This document shows, piece after piece, positions 1-6,623 of a stretch of 7,306 nucleotides of DNA. The notes under the pieces were generated by a model. It did no database searches, was not told where the DNA came from, and saw nothing but the letters and a program-made list of their open reading frames with translations. How positions within the stretch are numbered: the stretch's first letter is position 1; the number at the start of each line of letters is the position of its first letter. Position numbers and translations under genes: made by a program. This DNA is from Pseudomonadota bacterium (GTDB taxonomy: Bacteria > Pseudomonadota > Gammaproteobacteria > UBA5335): the NCBI GenBank assembly GCA_002862965.1, contig PKCW01000131.1, positions 1-7,306 of the forward strand, read 5' to 3'.

Positions 1-10
1 CCCCGGGCAA

Positions 11-15
11 AGGAG
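11..15 (+). promoter_or_regulatory. Shine-Dalgarno site that selects the TTG start of the MFS gene
   Basis: An AGGAG core, preceded by AA, lies 8 bases before a TTG codon at 24. The next in-frame ATG, at 54, would be 38 bases away and has no comparable site. This supports initiation at TTG. The first 23 bases of the window show no recognisable promoter; the promoter probably lies to the left of the window. Confidence 0.75.
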
Positions 16-23
16 CACATACC

Positions 24-1244
24 TTGCCTTCCGCCGCCTCCACCCTCGAGCGCATGAGTCCCGCCGAGCGGGCCGCCAGTCTGCAGATCGCCGGCCTTTA
101 TGCCCTGCGCATGTTGGGCTTGTTCATGGTGTTGCCGGTGCTGGCGCTCTATGCCCGCGACCTGCCCGGCGCAACGCCGTTCAAGCTGGGCCTCGCGTTG
201 GGCATCTACGGACTCACCCAGGCGCTTCTGCAGATTCCCTTCGGCAGTCTTTCGGATCGCTTCGGGCGCAAGCCCATGCTGCTGATCGGCCTTGCCTTGT
301 TCGGCATCGGCAGCCTGATTGCGGCGCTGGGCCCGGGGATCGAGGCGATCATCCTGGGGCGCGCCCTGCAGGGCGCCGGCGCCATCTCGGCCGTCCTGAG
401 CGCCCTGCTCGCCGATCTCACGTCTCCTGCACAGCGCACCAAGGCGATGGCCATCGTCGGCGTCACCATCGGCACCTCCTTTTCACTGTCGATGTTCCTC
501 GGGCCCGTCCTGGATCGGGCGATGGGGGTCCGGGGAATCTTTCTGCTCACAGCCGCGTTGACGGGCGTCGCGCTGCTCGTCGTCTGGCGCTTGCCCGCGC
601 CGCCCGGCACCGACCCAGCGCACCGTCCGGCCCGCGACTGGAGCCATCTGACGGATCCCTTGCTCTGGCGGCTGAATCTGGGCGTGTTCCTGCTGCATCT
701 GATCCTGACCGCGAGCTTCGTCGCCATCCCGGCCCTGCTCAAGGACCAGATGGGCTTGAACCCCGGCGATCATTGGAAGATCTACCTGCCGGTCATGCTG
801 GCGGCTTTCGTCGCCATGGCGCCCTTGGTGATGCGCAGCAGCCGTGGCGCTGGCTCGGTGTTCCTGGCCAGCATCGCCTTGGTGGGCGGCGCCCAGTTCG
901 GCCTGCTCTGGGCACCGCATCACTGGATCGTCCTGCTCCTGATGCTGTGGCTGTTCTTCACCGGCTTCAACGTCCTGGAGGCCGCCCAGCCGGCACTCGT
1001 CTCGCAGGCAGCGCCCGCCCAGGCCAAGGGCGCAGCCATGGGCGTATATGCCACGGCGCAGTTCCTGGGTGCCTTCAGCGGCGGCATCCTGGGCGGCATG
1101 CTGGTCAGCCGCTGGGGCCCTGAAAGCCTGTTCGAGCTGCACGCCCTGCTGTGCCTGCTCTGGCTGGCGCTGAGCTGGCCCCTGCGTCATCTGTCGATGC
1201 AGAACGGCCGGGGCGTCATCGGCGCGCGCGCCGTCGGAACCTGA
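24..1244 (+). CDS. MFS transporter, YajR-like
   Basis: Inner-membrane permease of the major facilitator superfamily, 406 residues with about 12 hydrophobic segments. The first runs through the stretch around residues 23-44 (GLYALRMLGLFMVLPVL). MFS motif A is at residues 74-83 (GSLSDRFGRK) between TM2 and TM3, and a GRALQGAGA motif lies at 112-120 in TM4. The FNVLEA segment at 315-320, followed by AKGAAMGVYATAQFLGAF (334-351), closely resembles E. coli YajR as I remember it. YajR is about 450 residues and carries a soluble C-terminal YAM domain; this protein stops soon after TM12, so it lacks that domain. The start is TTG, chosen for the AGGAG site 8 bases upstream; the alternative is the ATG at residue 11. 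It lies 83 bases before ssb on the same strand and may be co-transcribed with it. The substrate cannot be inferred; a drug or small-molecule efflux role is only a family-level guess. Confidence 0.9.
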   Translation: MPSAASTLERMSPAERAASLQIAGLYALRMLGLFMVLPVLALYARDLPGATPFKLGLALGIYGLTQALLQIPFGSLSDRFGRKPMLLIGLALFGIGSLIAALGPGIEAIILGRALQGAGAISAVLSALLADLTSPAQRTKAMAIVGVTIGTSFSLSMFLGPVLDRAMGVRGIFLLTAALTGVALLVVWRLPAPPGTDPAHRPARDWSHLTDPLLWRLNLGVFLLHLILTASFVAIPALLKDQMGLNPGDHWKIYLPVMLAAFVAMAPLVMRSSRGAGSVFLASIALVGGAQFGLLWAPHHWIVLLLMLWLFFTGFNVLEAAQPALVSQAAPAQAKGAAMGVYATAQFLGAFSGGILGGMLVSRWGPESLFELHALLCLLWLALSWPLRHLSMQNGRGVIGARAVGT

Positions 1245-1264
1245 GCAACCACGCCGATCGTCGG

Positions 1265-1273
1265 TGCTAAGAT
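1265..1273 (+). promoter_or_regulatory. candidate extended -10 promoter element for ssb
   Basis: TGCTAAGAT in the MFS-ssb gap matches an extended -10 element (TGn followed by TAAGAT, 4 of 6 to TATAAT). It would start transcription around 1280, roughly 50 bases before the ssb ATG. There is no good -35 hexamer at the expected distance (1245-1250 reads GAGCAA), which extended -10 promoters can tolerate. No LexA-type CTGT-N8-ACAG operator is seen in the gap. This is a weak call from pattern only. Confidence 0.3.
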
Positions 1274-1327
1274 GATGGCTATCGCGCCGCTGGGCGCGCG
1301 CACCGCCATGTTCACGAGGGAAAGTCG

Positions 1328-1849
1328 ATGTCCAAGGGTTCGGTCAACAAAGTCATCCTCATCGGCAATCTCGGCGCCGACCCGGAAGTGCGCACCACCA
1401 CCAGCGGCTCGTCGGTCGCCTCTTTGCGCATCGCGACCTCCGAGACGTGGAACGACCGCCAGACCGGCGAGCGGACCGAGCGCACCGAGTGGCACCGCGT
1501 CACGCTCTACGGCCGGCTCGGCGAAGTCGCCGGGCAATATCTGCGCAAGGGCTCCAAGGTCTATCTGGAAGGCCGGCTGCAAACCCGCAAGTGGCAGGAC
1601 AAGGACGGCAACGACCGCTACACGACCGAGGTCGTGGCGAACGAGATGCAGATGCTCGACGGCCGGTCCGAGGGCGGCGCGCGCAGCGCCGGCGGTCATG
1701 GCGATGAAGGCGGCGACTGGGGCGGCAGTGCCGGCCGGGGCGCGACCAGCCAGCCGCGTCGCCCGGCCCACGATGACTGGGATCAATCGCCCGGATCGGG
1801 GTCCGCCGGCGGCCTGAACGGCGACATCGACGACGACATCCCGTTCTGA
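1328..1849 (+). CDS. ssb: single-stranded DNA-binding protein SSB
   Basis: Binds and protects single-stranded DNA in replication, recombination and repair, and recruits partner enzymes through its C-terminal tip; the family normally forms tetramers. The 173-residue protein has an N-terminal OB fold (about 5-110), starting with the typical [18 protein letters not shown]41, W55 and W89 match the DNA-stacking tryptophans of E. coli SSB (W40, W54, W88); Y61 occupies the place of F60. A Gly/Ser-rich disordered linker (about 112-163) leads to an acidic tail ending DDDIPF, the conserved partner-binding tip. Length is close to E. coli SSB (178 residues). A GAGGG site at 1316-1320 lies 7 bases before the ATG. 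The gene follows the MFS gene, an order common beside uvrA in gamma- and betaproteobacteria; uvrA itself is not in the window. Confidence 0.98.
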   Translation: MSKGSVNKVILIGNLGADPEVRTTTSGSSVASLRIATSETWNDRQTGERTERTEWHRVTLYGRLGEVAGQYLRKGSKVYLEGRLQTRKWQDKDGNDRYTTEVVANEMQMLDGRSEGGARSAGGHGDEGGDWGGSAGRGATSQPRRPAHDDWDQSPGSGSAGGLNGDIDDDIPF

Positions 1850-1999
1850 GCGCCATGCACGCACCGACGGCGGAACCCGCGGCGCGGCGCGATGGGCGCA
1901 ACCGTGCGCGCAGCCGATGATGCGGGATCCGCCGCTTCCCCGCCGGCCTGATGCCTTCTTCGCGGCGCCACGCGCCGTCGCCGGCCGCTGCACACGCCC

Positions 2000-3385
2000 A
2001 TGAACCTCGTCCTGGCCTGCATCCTGGCCTACGTCGTCTCGCAGCTCGTCGTGGCGGCCTGGTTCGCGCGCCGTGTGCGCAACGAAGCCGATTACCTGTT
2101 GGCCGGGCGCCGCCTCGGCCCCTGGCTCGGCACCTTCAGCGTCTTCGCCACCTGGTATGGCGCCGAGACCTGCGTGGGCGCTGCCGGCGAAGCCTACGCC
2201 GAAGGGATGTCCGGGGTGCTGGCCGACCCCTTCGGCTACACACTCGGCATCGTCGCCTTCGGGCTGTTCTTCGCGGCCGGCCTCTGGCGACGCGGGCTGA
2301 TCACGCTGGCGGATCTGTTCCGCGCGCGCTGGGGCGTCGGTGTCGAGCGCCTGGCCGCGCTCATCATGATTCCCTCGTCCGTCATGTGGGCCGCGGCCCA
2401 GATCCGCGCTTTCGGGCAAATCCTGGCCTCGGTGAGCGAGGTGGGTCTGCTGGTGGCCATCACGCTCGCCGCGGTGGTGGTGATCCTCTATACCGCCATC
2501 GGGGGCATGTGGGCCGATGCGGTCACCGATCTGGTGCAGGGCATCGTCCTCATCGCCGGGATCGTGGCCCTGTTCAGCGTCTTCATCGCGCTGGGCGGGG
2601 CCGAGCAACTGATCGCACAGCCGCTCGCTCGGCTCGATCCGACCCATAACCGCAGCGCGCTCGATGTGCTGGAAACGCTGGCCATTCCCATCTTCTCCAC
2701 CATCGCCGCGCAGGAGCTGGCCTCGCGCGCGCTGTCCATGCGCGGGGCCCGGCTCGCGGCGCGCGCCACGGTCGGCGCCGGGGCGCTGTATCTGGTGCTG
2801 GGGCTGTTGCCGATGATGATCGGCCTCGGTGCGGGCGCTTTCCTCGGGCCGGACCGCGAGTCCGAACAAGTGCTGTCGCTGTTCGCGCAGCGGTATCTGC
2901 CGTTGCCGCTCTACATCCTGTTTCTCGGCGCCCTCGTCTCGGCCATCCTCTCGACCCTGTCCGGTGCGCTGCTGGTCGCCGGATCGCTGTTCGCCCACAA
3001 CGTGGTGGCGCCGTTGTTTCCGCAGGTACACGAAAGCGGCCGGGTGCGGCTGGATCGCGCGGCCGTGGTGCTGTTCGGCATCCTCGCCTATGCCATCGCG
3101 CTGGCCAGCGACAGCATCTATGCCCTGGTGCAGGAATCCTCCGCGCTCGGCACGGCGGGCATCCTGGTCCTGCTCGTCTTCGGGCTGTGGCTGCCGCGCG
3201 TGGGCGCCAGACCAAGCGCCTACGCGGCACTGGCCGTCGGCACGCTGAGCTATGTCATCGGGGCCCACGCGCTGGAAACAGAAGCGCCCTATCTGCTGTC
3301 CGTGGGTCTCGCCCTGGCAGCCTATCTCCTGAGCGCGCCCCTCGCCCGCGCGCCACGGACCCGGGCAGCTGCCGATCCCGGCTGA
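2000..3385 (+). CDS. sodium:solute symporter family (SSS) permease
   Basis: Inner-membrane permease of the SSS family (LeuT-fold transporters such as PutP, PanF and SGLT), expected to couple sodium entry to solute uptake. It has 461 residues and about 13 hydrophobic segments. Family signs are DYLLAGRRLGPWLG (31-44) after TM1, FATWYGAETCVGAAGEAY (49-66), GGMWADAVTDLVQG (168-181), and SAILSTLSGALLVAGSL (314-330). In the last, S318-T319 line up with the Ser-Thr pair that binds sodium in PutP, which also reads STLS. The substrate is not determinable: I do not see a diagnostic match to proline, pantothenate or sugar members. ATG 2000 is the only usual start codon between the in-frame TGA at 1949 and TM1, so the start is constrained, but no Shine-Dalgarno site is visible. 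It lies 150 bases after ssb and converges on dps. Confidence 0.92.
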   Translation: MNLVLACILAYVVSQLVVAAWFARRVRNEADYLLAGRRLGPWLGTFSVFATWYGAETCVGAAGEAYAEGMSGVLADPFGYTLGIVAFGLFFAAGLWRRGLITLADLFRARWGVGVERLAALIMIPSSVMWAAAQIRAFGQILASVSEVGLLVAITLAAVVVILYTAIGGMWADAVTDLVQGIVLIAGIVALFSVFIALGGAEQLIAQPLARLDPTHNRSALDVLETLAIPIFSTIAAQELASRALSMRGARLAARATVGAGALYLVLGLLPMMIGLGAGAFLGPDRESEQVLSLFAQRYLPLPLYILFLGALVSAILSTLSGALLVAGSLFAHNVVAPLFPQVHESGRVRLDRAAVVLFGILAYAIALASDSIYALVQESSALGTAGILVLLVFGLWLPRVGARPSAYAALAVGTLSYVIGAHALETEAPYLLSVGLALAAYLLSAPLARAPRTRAAADPG

Positions 3386-3394
3386 GCCGGCGCC

Positions 3395-3424
3395 AAAAAA
3401 ATCGCCCCGTGCGAGCGGGGCGAT
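3395..3424 (-). terminator. intrinsic terminator of dps
   Basis: A perfect 9-bp inverted repeat, ATCGCCCCG at 3401-3409 and CGGGGCGAT at 3416-3424, encloses a 6-base loop (TGCGAG). Seven A's at 3395-3401 flank it on the left, so on the - strand a GC-rich hairpin runs directly into a U tract, the classic Rho-independent form. It begins 32 bases after the dps stop. On the + strand no T run follows the hairpin (GGCAACGACG), so it should act poorly for the symporter transcript. Confidence 0.88.
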
Positions 3425-3455
3425 GGCAACGACGAAAAGGCGGACTGCGAGAGCG

Positions 3456-3926
3456 TCAGGTGTCGAGCAGACTGCGCAGCATCCAGGCCGTCTTTTCGTG
3501 TACCTGGATGCGCTGCGTGAGCAGGTCGGCGGTCGCCTCATCGCTCGCCGATTCCACCGCCGGGAACAGCGCTCGCGCGGTGCGTACCACGGCTTCCTGC
3601 CCCTCGACCAACAGACGGATCATGTCCGTCGCCTTGGGGACGCCATCGGTTTCCTGGATGCTGCCGAGTTCGGCAAAGGCCTTGTATGTCCCCGGCGCCG
3701 GGAAGCCCAGCGAACGGATGCGCTCGGCGATCTGGTCGACCGCCAGCGCGAGTTCGTTGTACTGGGTCTCGAACATGAGATGCAGGGTCTGGAACATGGG
3801 ACCGGTCACATTCCAGTGAAAATTGTGCGTCTTCAGATACAGCGTGTAGGTGTCGGCGAGAAGCCGGGACAATCCCTGCGCGATGCCGGCGCGCTCGGAT
3901 TCGGGGATTCCAATGTCGATCTTCAT
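3456..3926 (-). CDS. dps: Dps-family DNA-protecting ferritin-like protein
   Basis: Mini-ferritin expected to form a 12-subunit shell that oxidises Fe(II), stores iron and, in some members, binds DNA during starvation or oxidative stress. The 156-residue protein carries the family signature [22 protein letters not shown] (32-53). The intersubunit ferroxidase ligands are present: H37, H49, E53 (Asp in several homologues), D64 and E68 in DQIAERI. The N-terminus has only one lysine before residue 30, so it lacks the lysine-rich tail E. coli Dps uses to bind DNA; DNA binding is therefore uncertain. An AAGGAG site (3934-3939) lies 7 bases before the ATG. It is preceded by the SIMPL gene on the same strand, 117 bases away with no clear terminator between them, and followed by a strong terminator. 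No OxyR, Fur or sigma-S-type promoter could be recognised. Confidence 0.96.
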   Translation of the reverse strand: MKIDIGIPESERAGIAQGLSRLLADTYTLYLKTHNFHWNVTGPMFQTLHLMFETQYNELALAVDQIAERIRSLGFPAPGTYKAFAELGSIQETDGVPKATDMIRLLVEGQEAVVRTARALFPAVESASDEATADLLTQRIQVHEKTAWMLRSLLDT

Positions 3927-3933
3927 CAGCAGG

Positions 3934-3939
3934 CTCCTT
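3934..3939 (-). promoter_or_regulatory. strong Shine-Dalgarno site of dps
   Basis: AAGGAG on the - strand, 7 bases before the dps ATG, is the best-matching ribosome binding site of the - strand genes in this window. It suggests efficient translation independent of the upstream operon genes, as expected for an abundant protein. Confidence 0.75.
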
Positions 3940-4043
3940 GGGTTCAGGTTGGCGATCTTTTCGGCGCGCGGCGGCGCGGCGTATTCAGCGATTGGACATG
4001 CGGGAACGCTCGCGGTGCGCGCCTGACGTTGGCCGCAGCGCAG

Positions 4044-4754
4044 TCACGGATCGAGTTGCACCCGCCCGTTGACACGCACAACCAGCGCCGTGGTACCCGA
4101 TTGCGTCTCGAGGGGCACGGCGTCCTGCTTGGCGGCGCTCATCATGCGCATCGCCGACCGGTAGGGTGCGGCCTCCGGCCCGCCGTCAATCTGAAGATCC
4201 ACGACCCGAAAGCCAGGCGCGTTCAGCGACTGTTGCACAAGACGGGCGCGCTGGCGAAAGGCGCCGATCGCCGACTGCGTCAGCGCGTCCTCGACCTCCT
4301 GCCGGCGCTTGGGCGACACGGTGAAATCGATGGCCTGCACCACGAGGTCATCGGCCTGGAGCGCGCCGATGAGCGCGCCCAAGCGCTCGAAGTCGGCGCT
4401 CTCGGCCGCGATCTGCGCCTGCCCGCGCCATGTGACGAACCGGCCCTTGTCATCCGTTTCCTGAAACGTCTGGTAGCCCTGGCTTTGCAGGCGGACCTCG
4501 GCAAATGCGCGCGACTTCGCCAAGGCCTGCGCCACACGGCGATTCAGGGCCTGTGCGAGCCGCGCCGGGTCCCGATCCCTGACTTCCAGTGCCAGAACGG
4601 CCCGCATCCAGTCGTTGGGCACTTCCTCGCGCGCCTCGCCGGTGAGGCTGATCAGGTTGTAGTGCAGCTCATCGGCGCCCGCCGTCGACAGCGTCAGGCC
4701 GCTGGCCAGCAGCACGGCGCAGAGCGCCCGCCGCCTCGTCATCCCATCACGCAT
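4044..4754 (-). CDS. exported SIMPL-domain (DUF541) protein
   Basis: The product is a predicted secreted or periplasmic protein of 236 residues belonging to the SIMPL/DUF541 family; the biochemical role of most bacterial members is unknown. The N-terminus is a signal peptide: TRRR (6-9), a hydrophobic core (about 10-22), and a likely cleavage after A25-G26-A27. No lipobox cysteine is seen. The mature part begins YNLISLTGEAREEVPNDWM, like SIMPL proteins where a beta strand is followed by 'v.nD...v.l.v', then an alternating alpha/beta pattern with VRLQSQGYQTFQET (87-100), WRGQAQI (109-115) and VVDLQIDGG (184-192). The open frame extends upstream to 4970, but that part reads as mazG in another frame. 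ATG 4754 is preferred because GGGGAG (4760-4765) precedes it by 5 bases and it overlaps the mazG stop by 8 bases; ATG 4742 is the alternative. The overlap suggests translational coupling to mazG. Confidence 0.85.
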   Translation of the reverse strand: MRDGMTRRRALCAVLLASGLTLSTAGADELHYNLISLTGEAREEVPNDWMRAVLALEVRDRDPARLAQALNRRVAQALAKSRAFAEVRLQSQGYQTFQETDDKGRFVTWRGQAQIAAESADFERLGALIGALQADDLVVQAIDFTVSPKRRQEVEDALTQSAIGAFRQRARLVQQSLNAPGFRVVDLQIDGGPEAAPYRSAMRMMSAAKQDAVPLETQSGTTALVVRVNGRVQLDP

Positions 4755-5553
4755 GCTCGCTCCCCGGCTCCGTCGAGCCCGCGCGTTCGTCTTGTTTGAC
4801 CTGATTCCACAACGCTTCCATGCGCGCCAGATGCGCAGGCGCGGGGCGCAAGCCCTCCCGCGCCAGTTCCGCCTCGATCCATCCAAAGCGGCGCTCGAAC
4901 TTGGCATTGGCCCGCCGCAAGGCCATCTCGGCATCCAGCGCGAGAAAGCGGCTTGCCTGCGCGACGGCAAAGAGCAGATCGCCCAGTTCCTCCTCGACCC
5001 GCTCGGTGGGCTCCTCCTCGGCCAGTGCCGCTTCCAGTTCGTCGAGCTCTTCCCGCACCTTGGCCAGCACGGCCGCGGTCGTGCGCCAGTCGAATCCCAC
5101 CCGGGCCGCCCGCCGTCCCAGCTTTTGCGCGCGCATCAGCGCCGGCAGGGCCGCCGGAACATCGGCCAGCACGCCGCCAGACGCGCCGGCCGCCTGCCGT
5201 TCCTCATCCTTGATCGCATCCCACCGCGCCGAATCGTGGCCGAGGTCGGGGTCCGCAAAGACGTGCGGATGACGTCGCACGAGCTTGTCCGCCATCCCGG
5301 CGGCAACCGCGCCGAAATCGAACCAGCCGCGCTCCTCGGCGAGGCGGCTGTGAAACACCACCTGGAACAGCAGGTCGCCGAGTTCGCCCCGGAGCGCATC
5401 GGCGTCCGGCTCGCCTTGCTCCAGCAAGTCGGCGACCTCGTAACTTTCTTCCAGCAGATAGGGGATGAGCGAGCGGAAGTCCTGCGCCCGGTCCCAGGCG
5501 CAGCCGCCCTCGGGATCGCGCAGTCGCGCCATCACGTGCAGCAGTTCATCCAT
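4747..5553 (-). CDS. mazG: nucleoside triphosphate pyrophosphohydrolase MazG
   Basis: Cytosolic all-alpha enzyme that cleaves NTPs and dNTPs to the monophosphate and pyrophosphate; in E. coli it also lowers ppGpp effects during starvation. The 268-residue length matches E. coli MazG (263) and there are two tandem MazG domains. The first has the metal-binding pattern E35-E36-x2-E39 with E57-x2-D60 in LLEESYEVADLL and GELGDLLFQVVFHSRL. KLVRRHPHVF (90-99) is typical of the family. The second repeats the pattern: E168-E169-x2-E172 and E189-x2-D192 (EELGDLLFAV), followed by ALRRANAKFERRF, also typical. The mazEF toxin genes found next to E. coli mazG are absent. The start overlaps the NUDIX stop by 8 bases (ATGGATGA) and has no Shine-Dalgarno site of its own, so translation is probably coupled to the NUDIX gene. 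Confidence 0.97.
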   Translation of the reverse strand: MDELLHVMARLRDPEGGCAWDRAQDFRSLIPYLLEESYEVADLLEQGEPDADALRGELGDLLFQVVFHSRLAEERGWFDFGAVAAGMADKLVRRHPHVFADPDLGHDSARWDAIKDEERQAAGASGGVLADVPAALPALMRAQKLGRRAARVGFDWRTTAAVLAKVREELDELEAALAEEEPTERVEEELGDLLFAVAQASRFLALDAEMALRRANAKFERRFGWIEAELAREGLRPAPAHLARMEALWNQVKQDERAGSTEPGSEHA

Positions 5554-6196
5554 GGCCGGAGTCCGGCGTCGCCAGGCGGAGTTTCTCCGCGAGATTGACG
5601 ATCATGGCGGCCGTCGCGCCCCAGATGTTCCACGGTCCGTAGGCAATGGCGTGATAGACCAGTTCCCGACCCTGAACCGTCGCGGTGCGTCGCTGGTGGT
5701 TGGCGGGGTCGAGCAGAAAGCCGAGCGGCACCTCGAAGATCTCGGCGACTTCCGCAGGATCGGGCCGCAGCGTGACGGCGTGCGGCAACAGACCCACCAC
5801 GGGGGTGATGCAAAACCCGCTCACCGTCACATGCGGGTCGAGATAGCCCGCCACCTGCACCTGACGCGGTGGCAGCCCCAGCTCTTCCTCACTCTCGCGC
5901 AGTGCCGTCCATGCCGCGTCGGCATCCTCCGGCTCGGCGCCGCCGCCCGGAAAGCTGATCTGCCCGCCGTGATGGCGCAGGTGGGCGTTGCGCTGCGTCA
6001 GCAACACGCGCGGCCCTTCGGGATCACGCACGATGGGAACCAGCACGGCGGCCGGCCGCAGCCGCTCCAGCGGCACCGGCAAGAGGTCCAGCGGGAGATT
6101 GAGCGCCCCGGGAAACGCATGCAGGCAACCCGGCGCGGGCGCCGGCACCGAGTGCTCGAGCCGGCTGAGAATGCGGTCGAAGATCTCGTCGTCCAT
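5546..6196 (-). CDS. NUDIX hydrolase, CoA pyrophosphatase (NudL)-like
   Basis: Probably hydrolyses CoA or its derivatives to 3',5'-ADP and phosphopantetheine, inferred from family. The 216-residue protein has the CoA-type signature LLTQRNAHLRHHGGQISFPGGG (65-86) just before the NUDIX box, and E. coli NudL has LLTQRS..LR.H.GQV.FPGG at this place. The box itself ends LRESEEELGL (99-108), with R100, E101, E104 and E105 as the catalytic metal-binding core. Its first glutamate position is Ala (A92), as in NudL as I recall it. FCITPVVG and a later WNIWGATAAM segment also fit the family. The frame is open to a TTG at 6253 that overlaps the HIT stop (TTGA), but the 19 extra residues look unconserved. 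ATG 6196 has AGGCGAG (6203-6209) 6 bases upstream, so it is preferred. It follows the HIT gene by 53 bases and overlaps mazG by 8. Confidence 0.92.
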   Translation of the reverse strand: MDDEIFDRILSRLEHSVPAPAPGCLHAFPGALNLPLDLLPVPLERLRPAAVLVPIVRDPEGPRVLLTQRNAHLRHHGGQISFPGGGAEPEDADAAWTALRESEEELGLPPRQVQVAGYLDPHVTVSGFCITPVVGLLPHAVTLRPDPAEVAEIFEVPLGFLLDPANHQRRTATVQGRELVYHAIAYGPWNIWGATAAMIVNLAEKLRLATPDSGHG

Positions 6197-6249
6197 TGTG
6201 TTCTCGCCTGGACTCGCGGTGCGCCCGATCCGACCGGTCCGCGAATCGA

Positions 6250-6594
6250 TCAACCCGGCGGCCAGGTCATCTGGCGGCCGCCCAGGACATGCAGATGGAT
6301 GTGATACACCGTCTGCCCGCCGGCCAGATTGCAGTTCATGATCGTGCGATAGCCGCGCTCGGCGATGCCTTCCAGGCGCGCAACCTCTTGCGCCGCCAGC
6401 GCGATCTCGCCCATCAGCGGCGCATCATCGGCCGTGAGATCGTTCAGGGTCGCGATGTGGCGCCGCGGGATCACCAGGACATGCGTCGGCGCCTGCGGGT
6501 GCAGATCCCGGAATGCGATCACCGCATCGGTCTCGTGCACGATCTGGGCGGGCAGCTCGCCCCGGACGATGCGGCAAAACAGACATTCGGCCAT
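6250..6594 (-). CDS. hinT: HIT-family nucleotide-binding hydrolase, HinT-like
   Basis: Small cytosolic histidine-triad protein; HINT-branch members hydrolyse adenosine or guanosine phosphoramidates and acyl/aminoacyl-AMP and act as dimers. The 114-residue length is standard (E. coli HinT 119). The triad H98-I-H100-L-H102-V lies in GGQTVYHIHLHVLGGRQM, with H102 expected to be the nucleophile-position histidine. The ending QMTWPPG is characteristic of the HINT branch. The start CLFCRIVRGELPA gives a C4-x2-C7 pair which, with H46 and H98, could form the zinc site known in some HIT proteins; E. coli HinT lacks these cysteines. An AGGAG site (6603-6607) lies 8 bases before the ATG. The gene begins 29 bases after the recR stop and is likely co-transcribed with it. 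Confidence 0.96.
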   Translation of the reverse strand: MAECLFCRIVRGELPAQIVHETDAVIAFRDLHPQAPTHVLVIPRRHIATLNDLTADDAPLMGEIALAAQEVARLEGIAERGYRTIMNCNLAGGQTVYHIHLHVLGGRQMTWPPG

Positions 6595-6623
6595 GCGACG
6601 TTCTCCTGATCACCTTGCCCTGG

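Noticed and set aside
1855..1920. 21-residue ORF between ssb and the symporter
   Set aside because: No ribosome binding site and an Arg/Ala-rich product typical of chance reading in GC-rich sequence.
1963..1977. Perfect 6-bp hairpin (CGGCGC, CAC loop, GCGCCG) between ssb and the symporter
   Set aside because: There is no T run after it on either strand, and short G/C hairpins are expected by chance at this composition; it is not convincing as a terminator or operator.
1187..3541. 784-codon open frame on the - strand opposite ssb and the symporter
   Set aside because: It lies antisense to two clear genes, its product is Arg/Gln/Gly/His-rich with no recognisable domain, and such long frames arise from the high GC content and codon bias of the opposite strand.
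3940..4043. Possible dps promoter or regulator site in the SIMPL-dps gap
   Set aside because: I found no convincing -35/-10 pair, OxyR, Fur or sigma-S pattern on the - strand, nor a clear terminator for the SIMPL gene; nothing there can be supported by eye.
3423..4799. 458-codon open frame on the + strand opposite dps and the SIMPL gene
   Set aside because: The opposite strand carries convincing dps and SIMPL proteins; this translation has no family motifs and spans their intergenic gap and the terminator edge, as a shadow frame would.
4755..4970. Upstream extension of the SIMPL frame into mazG (a 308-codon version)
   Set aside because: The extra 72 residues are Arg/Ser/Trp-rich shadow sequence of the mazG C-terminus, and would hide a good signal peptide that begins at 4754.
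4753..5598. 281-codon + strand frame opposite mazG, and a 279-codon + strand frame (5465-6304) opposite the NUDIX gene
   Set aside because: Both are low-complexity Arg/Gln/His-rich shadows of well-supported - strand genes.
6197..6253. Longer NUDIX protein starting at TTG 6253, overlapping the HIT stop
   Set aside because: No ribosome binding site precedes the TTG, the added residues resemble no NUDIX N-terminus, and ATG 6196 has a reasonable site upstream.
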